From Bacteroidota bacterium (GTDB lineage Bacteria; Bacteroidota; Bacteroidia; Chitinophagales; Chitinophagaceae): DNA of 64,000 nt. Of this stretch, positions 34,479 to 43,786 are shown in pieces. Below the pieces are notes generated by a model. It was not told where the DNA came from and searched no databases. It worked only from the letters and a program-made list of their open reading frames with translations. Every line of letters starts with the position of its first letter. Position 1 is the stretch's first letter. The translations under genes were made by a program, and so were the position numbers. The DNA lies in contig JAFAEM010000041.1 of the NCBI GenBank assembly GCA_023424015.1, forward strand, positions 30,181 to 94,180, read 5' to 3'.

Positions 34479-36614
34479 ATGCCAGAATTTGATACCTCAC
34501 ATGTCAAAAATATTGTCTTGCTGGGCCATGCCGGCTCAGGCAAGACCAGTTTAGCGGAGTGTATGCTCTACGAAGCAGGCCTCATCACCCGCCGGGGCAA
34601 TATAGCCGATAAAAACACTACCGGAGATTACCACGAACTGGAACAGGAACGTGGTAATTCTATTTTTAGCAAGCTCCTCCACGCAAAATGGCGTGGTTAT
34701 AAAATAAACATTCTCGATACACCAGGCTACGACGATTTTGTAGGCGAAGTGATCTCCGCTTTACGTGTTGCAGATACCGGTGTGATGCTGCTCAACGCAG
34801 TAATGGGTGTAGAAGTAGGAACGGATATCATTTGGGAATACACAGAAAAATTCCGCACGCCGATGATCTTTGCGGTCAACAAACTGGACGATGACGATGC
34901 CGATTTTGATAAGACAGTGCGGGAAGCAAAATCTCATTTTGGTAATAAAGTGGTCGTGGTGCAATATCCACGGCAAAGCGGCTCGGGTTTTCATGAGATC
35001 ATAGACGTTCTGCGAATGACCATGTATAAATTCAAGGACGCCGGTGGCAAGCCTGAGAAGCTGCCGATACCGGATGAGGAAAAACAAAGAGCAGACGAAC
35101 TTCATAAAGAACTGATCGAAGCCATTGCCAGCAATGATGAAACATTGATGGAAAAATACTTCGATAAAGGTGAACTGGATGAAGATGAGATGAAATCAGG
35201 TATGAAGAAAGCTATGATCAGCCACGATATTTTCCCCTTGTTTTGCTTATCAGCAGAACGAAACATGGGAAGTGGTCGCCTGATGGGATTTATCGATAAT
35301 GTATGCCCCAGCGCGAATGAAATGCCGCCGCAGGTGACAAAGAAGGGTGAAAAACTGGCCTGTGATGCCAATGGCCCGGCCTGTATATTTATTTACAAAA
35401 CTGTCTCTGAGCCTCATGTTGGTGAGCTGTCGTTTTTTAAAGTGTACTCGGGTACCATCAAAACAGGTATGGAACTGGAGAATGAATCAACGGGTGTGAC
35501 AGAGAAAATATCCCAGTTGTTCCTGGTAGAAGGTAACAAGCGCACGAATGTGAACGAACTGGTCGCGGGCGATATCGGCGCGACTTTAAAATTGAAGAAC
35601 ACCCATGTAAACAATACACTTCACGTAAGAGGTAAGAACTACGAATTACCTTCGATCGAATTTCCGCCACCCAACATGACGGTTGCTATTGAAACCCTGA
35701 AAAAAGGGGAGGAGGAAAAGCTTTCGCAGGCGATGCATCAGCTACGCGAAGAAGATCCCACTTTGCTTGTAGAAGTGTCACCTGAGTTGAAACAAACCCT
35801 GATCCATTGCCAGGGTGATATGCACCTCGCTGTGGCGAAATGGAAGATCGAGCACAACTACAAACTGGAAGTGAAGTTTGTAAAACCAAAAATTGCTTAC
35901 CGCGAAACGATCCGCAAGATGGCCGATGCCAGTTACCGGCATAAAAAGCAAAGCGGAGGTGCGGGGCAGTTTGGAGAAGTATTTATGCGTATCGAGCCCT
36001 GGCATGAGGGTATGGATGAACCAAGAGACCTCACGGTAAGAGGTAGGGATGTTTATGACCTCGACTGGGGTGGAAAACTGGTATTTTATAATTGTATTGT
36101 GGGCGGCGCCATAGATGCCCGGTTCCTGCCTTCCATACTGAAAGGTGTGATGGAGAAAATGCACAATGGTCCTTTGACCGGATCTTATGCACGGGATATT
36201 CGTGTATGCGTGTACGATGGGAAAATGCACCCTGTCGACAGCAATGATATTTCCTTTAAGATCGCAGGATTGCAGGCGTTCCGCCAGGCGTTCCAACAGG
36301 CGGATCCGCAGGTACTCGAGCCGATCTATCGAGTGGAAGTTTTATGCCCCGATGATCTAACCGGTGCGGTGATGGGTGACCTGCAAAGCCGTCGTGCAAT
36401 CGTGGAAGGCATCGACAGCGAGGGACATTTTCAAAAAATCATTGCCCGGGTGCCTCTCGCAGAAATGGACGGGTATTCGTCTTCGCTGCGCTCGATCACA
36501 CAGGGCCGGGCGAAGTTTAAAATGAGTTTCCTGGCCTATGAGCCTGTACCCTTTGATCTCCAGAAAAGACTTATCGAAGAATATAATAAAACAGCGAAAG
36601 AAGAACTGGTTTGA
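34479..36614 (+). CDS. EF-G2-type elongation factor G paralogue
   Basis: A 711-residue translation GTPase of EF-G shape: GTPase domain, then domains II-V, with RGRDVYDLDWGGKLVFYNC in domain IV. The GTPase domain differs from ordinary EF-G. G1 is GHAGSGKT rather than GHIDAGKT. Switch I reads ERGNSI rather than ERGITI (E57-I62). The G3 motif is DTPGY (Y84), where classical EF-G has DTPGH; that His positions the hydrolytic water. NKLD is at N134-D137. These features match EF-G2 paralogues, several of which are reported to lack ribosome-dependent GTPase activity. It is followed by a terminator. Confidence 0.88.
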   Translation: MPEFDTSHVKNIVLLGHAGSGKTSLAECMLYEAGLITRRGNIADKNTTGDYHELEQERGNSIFSKLLHAKWRGYKINILDTPGYDDFVGEVISALRVADTGVMLLNAVMGVEVGTDIIWEYTEKFRTPMIFAVNKLDDDDADFDKTVREAKSHFGNKVVVVQYPRQSGSGFHEIIDVLRMTMYKFKDAGGKPEKLPIPDEEKQRADELHKELIEAIASNDETLMEKYFDKGELDEDEMKSGMKKAMISHDIFPLFCLSAERNMGSGRLMGFIDNVCPSANEMPPQVTKKGEKLACDANGPACIFIYKTVSEPHVGELSFFKVYSGTIKTGMELENESTGVTEKISQLFLVEGNKRTNVNELVAGDIGATLKLKNTHVNNTLHVRGKNYELPSIEFPPPNMTVAIETLKKGEEEKLSQAMHQLREEDPTLLVEVSPELKQTLIHCQGDMHLAVAKWKIEHNYKLEVKFVKPKIAYRETIRKMADASYRHKKQSGGAGQFGEVFMRIEPWHEGMDEPRDLTVRGRDVYDLDWGGKLVFYNCIVGGAIDARFLPSILKGVMEKMHNGPLTGSYARDIRVCVYDGKMHPVDSNDISFKIAGLQAFRQAFQQADPQVLEPIYRVEVLCPDDLTGAVMGDLQSRRAIVEGIDSEGHFQKIIARVPLAEMDGYSSSLRSITQGRAKFKMSFLAYEPVPFDLQKRLIEEYNKTAKEELV

Positions 36615-36629
36615 TCGAAGCATACTTCA

Positions 36630-36668
36630 AATACCGGTCAACTGTCTGAGTCGACCGGTATTTTATTG
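36630..36668 (+). terminator. Terminator after EF-G2
   Basis: AATACCGGTC (36630-36639) pairs with GACCGGTATT (36653-36662) over a 13-nt loop, with a T-rich tail. Confidence 0.75.
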
Positions 36669-36714
36669 CGCCGGATTATTATCTTTAGGAGGTCCGGAAA
36701 CATACAACAAACCG

Positions 36715-36987
36715 ATGCCAACAGTTAAATTCACCTATGCCTTACGCCGATTTTTTTCAGGTCTTGCAGACACGCCGGCAACAGGCAGGACTATAAAAGA
36801 AGTGTTAAAGGAGATGGATGCCAGCTATCCCGGTATCTCCAACTATATTCTCGACGAACAGGGAAGGCTTCGACGTCATGTCAACATCTTTATCGATGGT
36901 GCGATGATCCATGACCGCGTATCGTTGACAGATCGTTTTGATGAGAAAAGCGAAATCTATATAATGCAGGCTTTGTCGGGCGGATGA
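36715..36987 (+). CDS. MoaD/ThiS-family ubiquitin-like protein
   Basis: A 90-residue protein ending MQALSGG. The C-terminal diglycine is the acyl-adenylation site of sulfur-carrier ubiquitin-like proteins. The frame is open back to 36538, but the ATG at 36715 gives a compact beta-grasp protein (MPTVKFTYAL...) of family length and lies after the EF-G2 terminator. It is 21 bp before the BNR gene and is not linked to moeB or moaE, so it is probably a carrier for another purpose than Moco. Confidence 0.8.
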   Translation: MPTVKFTYALRRFFSGLADTPATGRTIKEVLKEMDASYPGISNYILDEQGRLRRHVNIFIDGAMIHDRVSLTDRFDEKSEIYIMQALSGG

Positions 36988-37008
36988 TCACCATTTCAAT
37001 CTAATCTT

Positions 37009-38091
37009 ATGCTTTCTACATTATTACTGGGCACCCGCAAGGGTCTTATTGCTTATCACCACAATGGCCATGGCTGGCAGGTTGAAAATGTTTCGTTTGA
37101 AGGGGCTCCAGTCTCCATAGCCTATGCCGATCCCCGCTCAGGCACCTGGTGGGCGAGCCTGGATCATGGGCACTGGGGCGTTAAACTTCACCGTTCATTT
37201 GATCGCGGAAAAAGATGGGAAGAGATTAATGCACCTGCATATCCTGAAGGCGAGGAATTGAGAGAAGGCGTACCGGCAGCCACACGCTACATATGGGCTA
37301 TGTCTCATGGCGGTAACAGTCATCAGTCACGTTTATGGGTGGGTACGGACCCTGGCGGGCTGTTCATAAGTGAAGATGCAGGAAATAGCTTTCGGCTTGT
37401 TGAGTCATTGTGGAATCATTCAACAAGAAAGGCCGGCTGGTTTGGTGGCGGCCGGGATGAACCAGGCATTCATTCGATACTCGTCGACCCCGCCAATGAA
37501 GACCGCGTACATATCGGCATCAGCTGCGCCGGCGTATTTGAGTCAACAGATGCCGGTAATACCTGGGAAATCAGGAATAAGGGCATGCGTGCAGATTTCT
37601 TGCCTGATCCCAATGCAGAGACCGGGTACGATCCACATTTGCTCGTTGCTTCGCCCGGTAACCATGAAATCATGTGGCAGCAAAATCATTGCGGCATTTT
37701 CAGATCGACTGATGGTGCAAAGACCTGGTATGATATCGGTCAAAAAGATGGCCCGGCCCGTTTTGGATTCGCTATCGCCGTTGCCGATGATGATCCCCAC
37801 CAGGCATGGGTTGCGCCCGCTATCAGCGATGAGTTAAGGATAGCCATCAATGGCGCGTTATGCATCTGCCGCACTGATGACGGTGGAAAGACATGGAATG
37901 AACTGCGCAACGGTTTGCCGCAGCAAAATTGTTTCGACATCGTGTACCGGCACGCGCTTGCTGTATCGGGTGACGCGGTGGCTTTTGGCAGCACTACGGG
38001 CAACCTGTTTTTTTCGCCAGACCGTGGGGAAACCTGGCAGACTTTAAATAACTACCTGCCCATGATCCATTCGGTACAGTTCGTGACATAA
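37009..38091 (+). CDS. BNR/Asp-box beta-propeller protein, glycosidase-like
   Basis: A 360-residue protein carrying repeated Asp-boxes of SxDxGxxW type: SFDRGKRW, SEDAGNSF, STDAGNTW, STDGAKTW, TDDGGKTW and SPDRGETW. Six copies fit a six-bladed propeller as in sialidases and VPS10-like proteins. No signal peptide, so it is cytosolic, unlike true sialidases. No catalytic Arg-triad can be assigned. It follows the ubiquitin-like gene by 21 bp on the same strand, so the two are probably a transcriptional unit. Confidence 0.8.
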   Translation: MLSTLLLGTRKGLIAYHHNGHGWQVENVSFEGAPVSIAYADPRSGTWWASLDHGHWGVKLHRSFDRGKRWEEINAPAYPEGEELREGVPAATRYIWAMSHGGNSHQSRLWVGTDPGGLFISEDAGNSFRLVESLWNHSTRKAGWFGGGRDEPGIHSILVDPANEDRVHIGISCAGVFESTDAGNTWEIRNKGMRADFLPDPNAETGYDPHLLVASPGNHEIMWQQNHCGIFRSTDGAKTWYDIGQKDGPARFGFAIAVADDDPHQAWVAPAISDELRIAINGALCICRTDDGGKTWNELRNGLPQQNCFDIVYRHALAVSGDAVAFGSTTGNLFFSPDRGETWQTLNNYLPMIHSVQFVT

Positions 38092-38172
38092 TATGTCTAT
38101 TACTCAATCCCTGCTAAAATTAAAACGTATCGTAATGCAGCGACTATACATTTTCGTTTGTCAGGCGTATTT

Positions 38173-38751
38173 ATGAGAAAATACTTCTTCATCGTACTGC
38201 CTGCCATTTTCAGCCTTTACTCGTGCTGGCATCGCAGTACGGTACCGGAACCACCGCTGGTCAAAGTTTGGGGTTTTAAACCCGTCTATACCTTAGACTC
38301 TTCCGTACTTGAGATCAAAGCCAGTGCAGCCCGTCCTATCGATATTCCCGGAAAGATATATGCTAAGGGTAACCTGGTGTTTCAAAATGATGTGGGCAGG
38401 GGGATCCATGTATTTGATAATCTAGATCCGTCCGCCATGCGCGCTATTGGATTTATCAATATACTGGGAAGCTCGGAGATCTCAATCAGGGGAAATTATC
38501 TTTATACCAATTCATTCACCGACCTTGTCGTGGTCGATATCAGCGACTGGCAGCAGGTGAAGGAAGTATCGCGTGTCAAACAGGCATTTATCCAGGGCCA
38601 GGAAGTATACCGCGCCAGCTATCATGAGTTTTTGCCTCCGCCCGAACATGGTGTATGGTTTGAATGCCCGAACCTGTTTTTATCCTCTGCTCAAATACTG
38701 GCGGGATGGGTTCGCGATTCTATTTACAATAACAATTGTTTTTACCAATAA
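38173..38751 (+). CDS. LVIVD-repeat-like lipoprotein
   Basis: A 192-residue lipoprotein; the signal ends in SLYSC. I use the ATG at 38173 rather than the TTG at 38158. Repeated beta-propeller-like phrases (IHVFDNLDPSAMRAIGF, LVVVDISDWQQVKEV) match the LVIVD type of extracellular repeat protein. It ends shortly before a second protein of the same kind (start 38760), and the two look like a duplicated pair. Confidence 0.72.
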   Translation: MRKYFFIVLPAIFSLYSCWHRSTVPEPPLVKVWGFKPVYTLDSSVLEIKASAARPIDIPGKIYAKGNLVFQNDVGRGIHVFDNLDPSAMRAIGFINILGSSEISIRGNYLYTNSFTDLVVVDISDWQQVKEVSRVKQAFIQGQEVYRASYHEFLPPPEHGVWFECPNLFLSSAQILAGWVRDSIYNNNCFYQ

Positions 38752-38759
38752 AAGAGATT

Positions 38760-39509
38760 ATGCTTTCCTATAAACATTTTATCGCTGCGGGTACATTGAT
38801 CGTTGTTGCTGGCCTGGCCTGTACCAAGGAGTCAAATGATGCTACGCAGTCAGACGATATAGGTACCGGCGGTTCTCTGGCCCGCTTCACCATCGCACAT
38901 AATCATCTTTACCTTGCAGATTACAACTCGCTGAAGGTGTATGATCTTACAGATCCGGCTACTCCTGTCCAAAGAAATACTATAAACGTGGGCTTTGGAG
39001 TAGAGACCATCTATCCCTACCGGGACAAACTTTTTATCGGTTCAAGGGATGGTATGTATATATACTCCGTCACGGATCCCGGCAAGCCGGTGAAACTGGG
39101 TGAGGCCAGACATGTCCGCAGTTGCGATCCTGTTGTGGCAAACGATTCGGTAGCTTATGTTACGCTCCGCGGTAATTCCGCATGTGGCCCTGCCCAGGAT
39201 GGACTGTATGTCTACGATATAAAAAATATTACCAACCCTATACAAAAAAGTCTTCTGCCCCTGTCGCAGGCTGGTGGATTAGGACTGCGTGACTCTGTCG
39301 TGTTCATTAGCCGCGGTAATGCTGGTCTTTCGGTCGTTAATATTAAAAATCCCGAATCACCGACATTGATGTATACCGTCAACGACGCAGAATACATGGA
39401 CGTTATACCTTATAATGATGTTCTACTTTGTTATGTCAGCAATGGCCTGCTGGTGTACGACATCACCGACCTGGACCATATAAAAAAAATCGGCGGAGTG
39501 GAGTATTGA
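38760..39509 (+). CDS. LVIVD-repeat-like lipoprotein, second copy
   Basis: A 249-residue lipoprotein with signal ending in VVAGLAC. The mature part holds at least four propeller blades with phrases such as LKVYDLTDPATPVQ, MYIYSVTDPGKPVK, LYVYDIKNITNPIQ and LLVYDITDLDHIKK. The ATG at 38760 was chosen over the upstream start at 38736. It lies 8 bp after the stop of the previous gene and is convergent with moaCB. Confidence 0.76.
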   Translation: MLSYKHFIAAGTLIVVAGLACTKESNDATQSDDIGTGGSLARFTIAHNHLYLADYNSLKVYDLTDPATPVQRNTINVGFGVETIYPYRDKLFIGSRDGMYIYSVTDPGKPVKLGEARHVRSCDPVVANDSVAYVTLRGNSACGPAQDGLYVYDIKNITNPIQKSLLPLSQAGGLGLRDSVVFISRGNAGLSVVNIKNPESPTLMYTVNDAEYMDVIPYNDVLLCYVSNGLLVYDITDLDHIKKIGGVEY

Positions 39510-39557
39510 TACCCGGGAACCCGAAACCTGGAAGGTCAAATTCAGAAGAAAAAAATT

Positions 39558-40481
39558 TTACCCGATCTCTTCATCATGTCTCATTCCCCCGGCTACTTTG
39601 AAGACATGCAGTATATATGGAAACAATGCATCCATGGTTTCAGATACGGCTTTCGGCGAACCGGGTAGCGTGATCACGAGTGTATTGTTGACAAATCCGG
39701 CTACACCTCTCGATAGCATGGCGTACGGCGTTCTTTGCTGGCCATAGCTCCTGGCCGCTTCCATGATCCCGGGTATCTCGCGGTCAATCAGGGGCCTCAC
39801 CGCTTCAGGTGTTATATCTCTTGAGGAAAGACCCGTGCCTCCGGTGATCAGGATCAGTTGAAAGCCTTCTTGTACCCGTTCCTTTATCCTGTTTTGAACA
39901 GACTCTTTCTCATCGGGCACAATTGAGAAATCATCAGCGCTCAGTTGATACCGCTCCAGCTTTTCCCTGATGACCCTGCCGCTGCTGTCTTCTTTTTTGC
40001 CGGCAAATACTGAATCTGAACAAACTACGACTGCTGTTTTGATTTCGCCGGCTGACAGCTCTCTGAATTCCGTTTTTCCACCTTTTTTACTATCGAGCCT
40101 GATAGTGGATATTTCAACGCCTTTGTCGATCGGTTTGAGCATGTCATACATAGTAAGCGCCGTGATTGCCGCTCCGTGCATGGCTTCTACTTCGACCCCG
40201 GTTTTGTAGATCGTATGCACTTCAACGGTGATAATGATTTCCATCTCCTGCAGCGAATGCCGGATAGAAGCGTATTCTACCGGGAGAGGATGGCAGTCGG
40301 GAATCACGTCGCTTGTTTTTTTGATGGCCAGCAGGCCTGCCGCCCTTGAAAACTCGAAGACATCACCCTTGGGCACTCTGCCTTCCTTTATCAATTGGAT
40401 TGTTTCTGTTTTTGATACTGTCAGTATCGCCACGGCTACCGCCTGTCGAAGTGTGTTGATCTTATCGGTGATGTTGACCAT
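39558..40481 (-). CDS. moaCB: Bifunctional MoaC-MoaB molybdenum cofactor protein
   Basis: A 307-residue fusion. The N-terminal part (1-150) is MoaC: VNITDK, the CHPLP block and GVEVEAMHGAAITALTMYDMLK. MoaC converts the MoaA product to cyclic pyranopterin monophosphate. The C-terminal part (about 150-307) is MoaB-like: TGGTGLSSRDITPEA and LPGSPKAV are the MPT-adenylylation signatures. The fusion is common in Bacteroidota. It is the last gene of the operon that starts with moaD at 42308; moaE lies just upstream. Confidence 0.93.
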   Translation of the reverse strand: MVNITDKINTLRQAVAVAILTVSKTETIQLIKEGRVPKGDVFEFSRAAGLLAIKKTSDVIPDCHPLPVEYASIRHSLQEMEIIITVEVHTIYKTGVEVEAMHGAAITALTMYDMLKPIDKGVEISTIRLDSKKGGKTEFRELSAGEIKTAVVVCSDSVFAGKKEDSSGRVIREKLERYQLSADDFSIVPDEKESVQNRIKERVQEGFQLILITGGTGLSSRDITPEAVRPLIDREIPGIMEAARSYGQQRTPYAMLSRGVAGFVNNTLVITLPGSPKAVSETMDALFPYILHVFKVAGGMRHDEEIG

Positions 40482-40508
40482 GATGATATTGCCTGTTTTA
40501 AAATGGTA

Positions 40509-40952
40509 TCAGTTATTTTCCTTCCATTGGAAAGTTTGATCGTCGAATAATTCCTTTCCCCATACGGGTAGTTCGGCTTTGATCCTTTCCACCAGTTCCC
40601 CGCAGGCGGTTATTGCAGGCTTGCGGTGTGCCGATGAGGTAAAAACAAAAAGGGATATTTCTCCAGCCGCAACCCTGCCCAGGCTATGATAAACATGCAT
40701 GCAGGTGAGTTCGAACCTGGCAAATATTTCTTCCCGAATCGAATGCATTTTTTCCAGCGCCATTTCTTCATAGCTCGTGTACTCGATGGCACTCACTATT
40801 TTTCCGTCGATATTGTCTGCCCGTACCTGTCCCAGGAAAATGCTGTGGCCACCGATTTCGGTACGCACCGTATGATTTTGTATACGCTCTGCAATGAATG
40901 AAGGGGCTATGGGGCCAGGTACAAAAATATTCTTCGGTTTTTTTTCTTTCAT
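40509..40952 (-). CDS. moaE: Molybdopterin synthase catalytic subunit
   Basis: A 147-residue MoaE. It contains VRADNIDGKIVSAIEYTSYEE and the YHSLGRVAAGEISLFVFTSSAHRKPA catalytic block. With MoaD it adds the dithiolene sulfurs to cPMP. Its start overlaps the moeB stop by 4 bp (ATGA), so it is translationally coupled. Confidence 0.93.
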   Translation of the reverse strand: MKEKKPKNIFVPGPIAPSFIAERIQNHTVRTEIGGHSIFLGQVRADNIDGKIVSAIEYTSYEEMALEKMHSIREEIFARFELTCMHVYHSLGRVAAGEISLFVFTSSAHRKPAITACGELVERIKAELPVWGKELFDDQTFQWKENN

Positions 40953-42073
40953 GGCGTTTTCGTCATTTGATGTTTTGTCCAGGCTTCGATACCACCTGTC
41001 AGGCTGAATATTTTTTTCCCATCACCCCAGTCATTCATGAGGCGTGCAACCGCCTGATTGCTTCTTTTACCCGACTGGCAGAACACCACGATGGTATCTT
41101 TTCCGGGTAAGGACTCAAGTCCCGAAAGTAGTGAAAGCGGCCGCTTGCGATGTTGAAAAGAACTTATTTCCGGTTTCTCTCCCGGTTCTCTTACGTCTAT
41201 GATATCAATATCGGTAGTACGGCGCAATTGCTCAAATGTATGGATGTCTATTTGGGGTACCGTTTCATTTGCCGCACAGAGCCAGACATAGTCAGTATTG
41301 CTGAAGCATTCTGCATCCGCAGGGATCTTCGACCGGGTTCCCGCCTGTGCCGTGATCCTAAATTCATAAAACTGGTTTTGCAGTGCATTGTAAGTAAGCA
41401 TACGGCTGATAAGCGGCGTACCAATACCCGTAATCCACTTGATAGTTTCACTGGCCATTAAAGTACCGATGATACCCGGTAAAACGCCGATTACGCCGGC
41501 ATCTGCGCAGTTCGGAACTTCACTTTCCTTCGGAGGGTCCGGAAAAAGATCCCTGTAATTTGCCGCCTCCTTTCCAATGTTTGGATCAAAAACCGCAACC
41601 TGTCCTTCAAACTGAAGCACGGCGCCAAATACTAGCGGCTTACCTAGTAAAACACAGGCATCATTTACAAGGTAACGCGTGGCGAAATTGTCGGTCCCGT
41701 CAACAATGATATCATAACTGTTCAAAATATCCAGGGCATTTCCGGAACTAAGCCTTTCGTTGATCACTTCAAAGGAAACATCCGGATTCTGCCGATGCAA
41801 AACGGCAGTTGCCACAACCACTTTTGAAACACCTACATCATCAGGTCCGTACAATGGTTGGCGATGCAGGTTGTGTATCGATACAATATCATCGTCCACT
41901 ATGCCAATCGTTCCGACGCCAGCTGCGGTAAGGTATTGAAGGATGGGGCAACCGAGTCCGCCGGCGCCAACAACGAGCACTTTTGCATCCAACAGCTTTT
42001 GCTGACCTTCTTCACCAAGTTCTTTTAAAAGCACCTGGCGCTGGTATCGTTCGTATGAAATTTTTTTATTCAT
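40949..42073 (-). CDS. moeB: MoeB-type adenylyltransferase with rhodanese domain
   Basis: A 374-residue E1-like enzyme that adenylates the MoaD C-terminus. The ATP-binding VVGAGGLGCP is followed by the catalytic-Cys region PNCADAGVIG and a C-terminal rhodanese domain with active-site FCQSGKRS. A rhodanese-fused MoeB can also supply the sulfur. I start at 42073 (MNKK), two bases after the moaD stop; the frame also opens at a GTG (42082). The usual zinc-binding CxxC pairs are not visible, so the zinc site appears to be absent. Confidence 0.9.
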   Translation of the reverse strand: MNKKISYERYQRQVLLKELGEEGQQKLLDAKVLVVGAGGLGCPILQYLTAAGVGTIGIVDDDIVSIHNLHRQPLYGPDDVGVSKVVVATAVLHRQNPDVSFEVINERLSSGNALDILNSYDIIVDGTDNFATRYLVNDACVLLGKPLVFGAVLQFEGQVAVFDPNIGKEAANYRDLFPDPPKESEVPNCADAGVIGVLPGIIGTLMASETIKWITGIGTPLISRMLTYNALQNQFYEFRITAQAGTRSKIPADAECFSNTDYVWLCAANETVPQIDIHTFEQLRRTTDIDIIDVREPGEKPEISSFQHRKRPLSLLSGLESLPGKDTIVVFCQSGKRSNQAVARLMNDWGDGKKIFSLTGGIEAWTKHQMTKTP

Positions 42074-42074
42074 T

Positions 42075-42308
42075 TTATCCACCGGAAAAGGGGGGGAGCA
42101 GGGCGACCAGGCTACCTGGACTTAGTTTAACATTATCGGTAACTGTTTGCTTATCCACAGCCATGACATACCTGGCCCGCTGTAATGCCGGGTATCGCGC
42201 TTGCAAAACACGATTTAGCTCATTGGTGTCATCGACAGGTTCCACAGAGATCGAACCGGTTTTCAGCAGGTCGGTCAGCTGGCCAAATAATAAAATCTCG
42301 ATCTTCAT
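42075..42308 (-). CDS. moaD: Molybdopterin synthase sulfur-carrier subunit
   Basis: A 77-residue ubiquitin-like protein ending PPFSGG. The diglycine is adenylated by MoeB and converted to a thiocarboxylate. The ATG at 42308 (MKIEIL) gives the normal start; the frame opens with GTG at 42314. First gene of the moaD-moeB-moaE-moaCB unit on the minus strand. Confidence 0.9.
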   Translation of the reverse strand: MKIEILLFGQLTDLLKTGSISVEPVDDTNELNRVLQARYPALQRARYVMAVDKQTVTDNVKLSPGSLVALLPPFSGG

Positions 42309-42458
42309 GACCACGAATTTACTTTAGTCTGCACTTATTTACGAATTGGGTTCTGCAGAAGTGATAAAAAGCCATATCCATGCCATGACGGCGTATTGCA
42401 CAGGTTCAATATCTTTACATACTATAGCATTTAAACATAACCTATAATTATATCCAGC

Positions 42459-43010
42459 ATGGGGAAATTCAGCGATTCCATCCTCGATCATCACCGCGAA
42501 TTTATTGAAGCCCAGCATATGTTCTTTGTCAGCACAGCGCCATTAAGTGTTGATGGACATATCAACCTTTCTCCCAAAGGGCTGGATACGTTTCGGGTAC
42601 TTTCACCCAACCGCGTTGCTTACCTGGATATTGTAGGAAGTGGTAATGAAACCTCGGCCCATCTCCTGGAGAATGGCAGAGTTACCTTCATGTTCTGTGC
42701 ATTTGACGGGCCACCCAATATTCTGCGTTTGTATGGGCAGGGACGAACTGTTTTGCCTGGAGACAATGAATGGGGCGGGTTATCCTCGTATTTTACATTG
42801 CCAGCAGCCACGCGGCAGATTATCCTTGCGGATATTACCCGCGTACAGACTTCCTGTGGCTTTGGTGTACCATATTATGAATACACTGGTGAACGGGATC
42901 ATGCTCACAAATGGGCCGAAAAGAAAGGAGCCCAGGGATTGGAAGATTACAAAAAGGAAAAAAATATGCTGAGCATGGACGGGCTTCCTACAGCTTTGGG
43001 AGACAAGTGA
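42459..43010 (+). CDS. Pyridoxamine 5'-phosphate oxidase-family protein
   Basis: A 183-residue flavin-binding split-barrel protein. The signature TSCGFGVPYYEYTGERD is diagnostic of a PPOX subfamily. Family members reduce or oxidise small molecules with FMN or F420. It is on the plus strand and separates the two halves of the Mo-cofactor locus; whether it belongs to the pathway is unknown. Confidence 0.85.
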   Translation: MGKFSDSILDHHREFIEAQHMFFVSTAPLSVDGHINLSPKGLDTFRVLSPNRVAYLDIVGSGNETSAHLLENGRVTFMFCAFDGPPNILRLYGQGRTVLPGDNEWGGLSSYFTLPAATRQIILADITRVQTSCGFGVPYYEYTGERDHAHKWAEKKGAQGLEDYKKEKNMLSMDGLPTALGDK

Positions 43011-43040
43011 AAATACCTCCAAACAAGATGCTGCTTACTG

Positions 43041-43778
43041 TTATGCTTTCGTGAAAAGTAATTTATAAGCAGCCACGATCAATACGATTGCCAGCAAATA
43101 TTTCAGGATCGGTTGCCTGAATTTCAGGGAACCATAATAGGCGCCGCAGACACCTCCAATAAGAGCCACAACTACATATGCATACATATCGTGACTGAAC
43201 TGAACCCCTTTTGTAATTTGACCGGCAAGCCCGGAAAAGGAATTGACGAAAATAAACAGTGCGCTGATGGCTGCCGTTTGTTTCATGTCGGCCCATTTCA
43301 GCAACAGCAATATGGGAGAAAGGATAATCCCGCCGCCAATGCCGATAAGGCCTGATAAAAAACCTATAACGACTCCGACCAGAAGCGATAGCGAGGCACT
43401 TGATTTTTTTATCTCATCGACCTGGATATTGCGAAAAAATAAAAAGCGGAAAATTGGTATCAGCATCAAAGCGCCAAGTATCCTTTTATAAACAAATGCA
43501 TCTACTTCTATTAACCCACCAACAAAAGCCAGGGGAACCGAAGCGATCGCAAAAGGAAGAAATAATCTAAGGTTAAAATGTCCGCCCCGGTAAAATTGTA
43601 TGAATGAAATAAGTGATACGAAAATATTAAGTAACAGGGCCGTGGGCTTCATCACATCTGGCGCAACCGAGAAAATAGCCATCAACGCAAGGTATCCACT
43701 CGCTCCACCGTGGCCGACAGAAGAATATAAAAACGCCACGAGGAAAAGCAGAATATAAAAAAGGATAATAATATCCAT
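43041..43778 (-). CDS. TauE/SafE-family anion permease
   Basis: A 245-residue membrane protein with about eight hydrophobic segments. The block SVGHGGASGYLALM near the start and IGFLSGLIGIGGGIILSPILLLL in the middle are typical TauE/SafE signatures. Such proteins move sulfite, sulfonates or other anions. It starts 8 bp after the moeA stop, so it is very likely cotranscribed with moeA and might move a sulfur-containing compound linked to Moco synthesis; that link is inference. Confidence 0.86.
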   Translation of the reverse strand: MDIIILFYILLFLVAFLYSSVGHGGASGYLALMAIFSVAPDVMKPTALLLNIFVSLISFIQFYRGGHFNLRLFLPFAIASVPLAFVGGLIEVDAFVYKRILGALMLIPIFRFLFFRNIQVDEIKKSSASLSLLVGVVIGFLSGLIGIGGGIILSPILLLLKWADMKQTAAISALFIFVNSFSGLAGQITKGVQFSHDMYAYVVVALIGGVCGAYYGSLKFRQPILKYLLAIVLIVAAYKLLFTKA

Positions 43779-43786
43779 GCAGCAAA

